Assembly (NCBI GenBank): GCA_030610725.1
Contig: JAUWRE010000087.1
Span: 1 to 5,513, forward strand
DNA from: Candidatus Aerophobota bacterium
GTDB lineage: Bacteria; Aerophobota; Aerophobia; Aerophobales; AE-B3A
DNA length: 5,513 nt
Direction: 5' to 3'
The notes under the pieces were generated by a model. It saw only the letters and a program-made list of their open reading frames with translations, was not told the origin of the DNA and did no database searches. Every line of letters begins with the position of its first letter. The stretch's first letter is position 1. Shown in pieces: positions 5,237 through 5,513 of this stretch. A program made the position numbers and the translations under genes.

Positions 5237-5513
5237 TGAAGTAATCCTCCAGAATCTGTTTATGATCAAAAGCCATATGGGAAGGAAGAGTGTTTCTTTT
5301 CAATATTTTAAGTTCTTGTGCGTCGTCGGCTGCCCTTGCCTCTCCTTCCCCCTTACCTATAAAAACAGTAGTAATAGTGTGGAAACGGGGGTCTCGAGCA
5401 GGGTCTGAATAAGTATGAAACTGTCTTAATTCTTTTACTTGTAGATTTGTTTCTTCTTTTATTTCTCTTCTGGCAGCCTCCTCCAGAGATTCTCTATATT
5501 CAACAAATCCTCC
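5229..5513 (-). CDS. Nudix hydrolase, probably ADP-ribose pyrophosphatase type, 5' end cut by window
   Basis: The last 94 codons of a Nudix hydrolase, which splits nucleoside diphosphates linked to another group. The visible part starts at the Nudix box: G-x5-E-x7-REIKEETNL (visible residues 2-24). It keeps the metal-binding REUxEE core, but Asn replaces the usual Gly next to last in the box. Then follow [19 protein letters not shown] (35-53) and [12 protein letters not shown] (81-92). The SDP-x-RDPR-x-HT stretch and the closing AFDH are typical of the small ADP-ribose pyrophosphatase-like subgroup, as I know it. About 40 N-terminal residues would lie upstream of base 5513. The stop (TAA, 5231-5229) falls inside the first codons of coaD, so the two are probably one transcript. 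The exact substrate cannot be told; ADP-ribose is the best guess, and a role in NAD or nucleotide turnover is possible. Confidence 0.9.
   Translation of the reverse strand, partial: GGFVEYRESLEEAARREIKEETNLQVKELRQFHTYSDPARDPRFHTITTVFIGKGEGEARAADDAQELKILKRNTLPSHMAFDHKQILEDYFNG

Noticed and set aside
5237..5269. N-terminal extension of CoaD to the ATG at 5269
   Set aside because: The added residues are out-of-frame reading of the Nudix gene end; [13 protein letters not shown] at 5236 matches the family start and has GGAGG upstream.

Overview
The window is a bacterial chromosomal segment, about 40% G+C by eye. All seven genes lie on the minus strand, so transcription runs from high to low coordinates. 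Both edges cut a gene. In transcription order: the 3' end of a Nudix hydrolase gene (5513-5229), coaD (5236-4757), the alpha (4555-3125) and beta (2983-2282) subunits of an ADP-forming acetyl/acyl-CoA synthetase, then rpmF (2139-1927), plsX (1924-932) and fabH (917-1, missing its 3' end). No RNA gene, CRISPR array, transposase or phage gene was seen, and no gene-free stretch exceeds about 200 bases.

The genes share a coenzyme A / acyl-group theme. CoaD makes dephospho-CoA. The ADP-forming synthetase interconverts acetyl-CoA, ADP and phosphate with acetate, CoA and ATP. FabH uses acetyl-CoA to start fatty acids, and PlsX diverts acyl-ACP to phospholipid synthesis. L32 is the ribosomal protein that customarily precedes plsX-fabH. 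In many anaerobic Firmicutes the interval between coaD and rpmF-plsX holds pta/ackA and a yceD (DUF177) gene. Here the archaeal-type synthetase pair sits in that interval and yceD is absent, which looks like a functional replacement of Pta-AckA within a conserved neighbourhood.

The three spacers hold most of the unexplained structure. Spacer 4556-4756 carries a ~100 bp imperfect palindrome whose end includes the coaD stop codon. Spacer 2984-3124 carries an array of five 7-bp units inside a longer inverted repeat that includes the alpha-subunit stop codon. Spacer 2140-2281 carries a second 7-bp array of the same family, a small inverted repeat, and a near-consensus sigma70-type promoter (TTGACA, 17 bp, TAGAAT) that should start an rpmF-plsX-fabH transcript.

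A separate-subunit ADP-forming synthetase in an otherwise bacterial locus, together with repeat-decorated spacers, suggests an anaerobic, probably fermentative bacterium, possibly from an uncultivated phylum. The sequence alone does not fix the lineage. The genes are ordinary housekeeping and energy genes. I see no convincing new defence or mobile system; the repeat families and the gene replacement are the items most worth following up.
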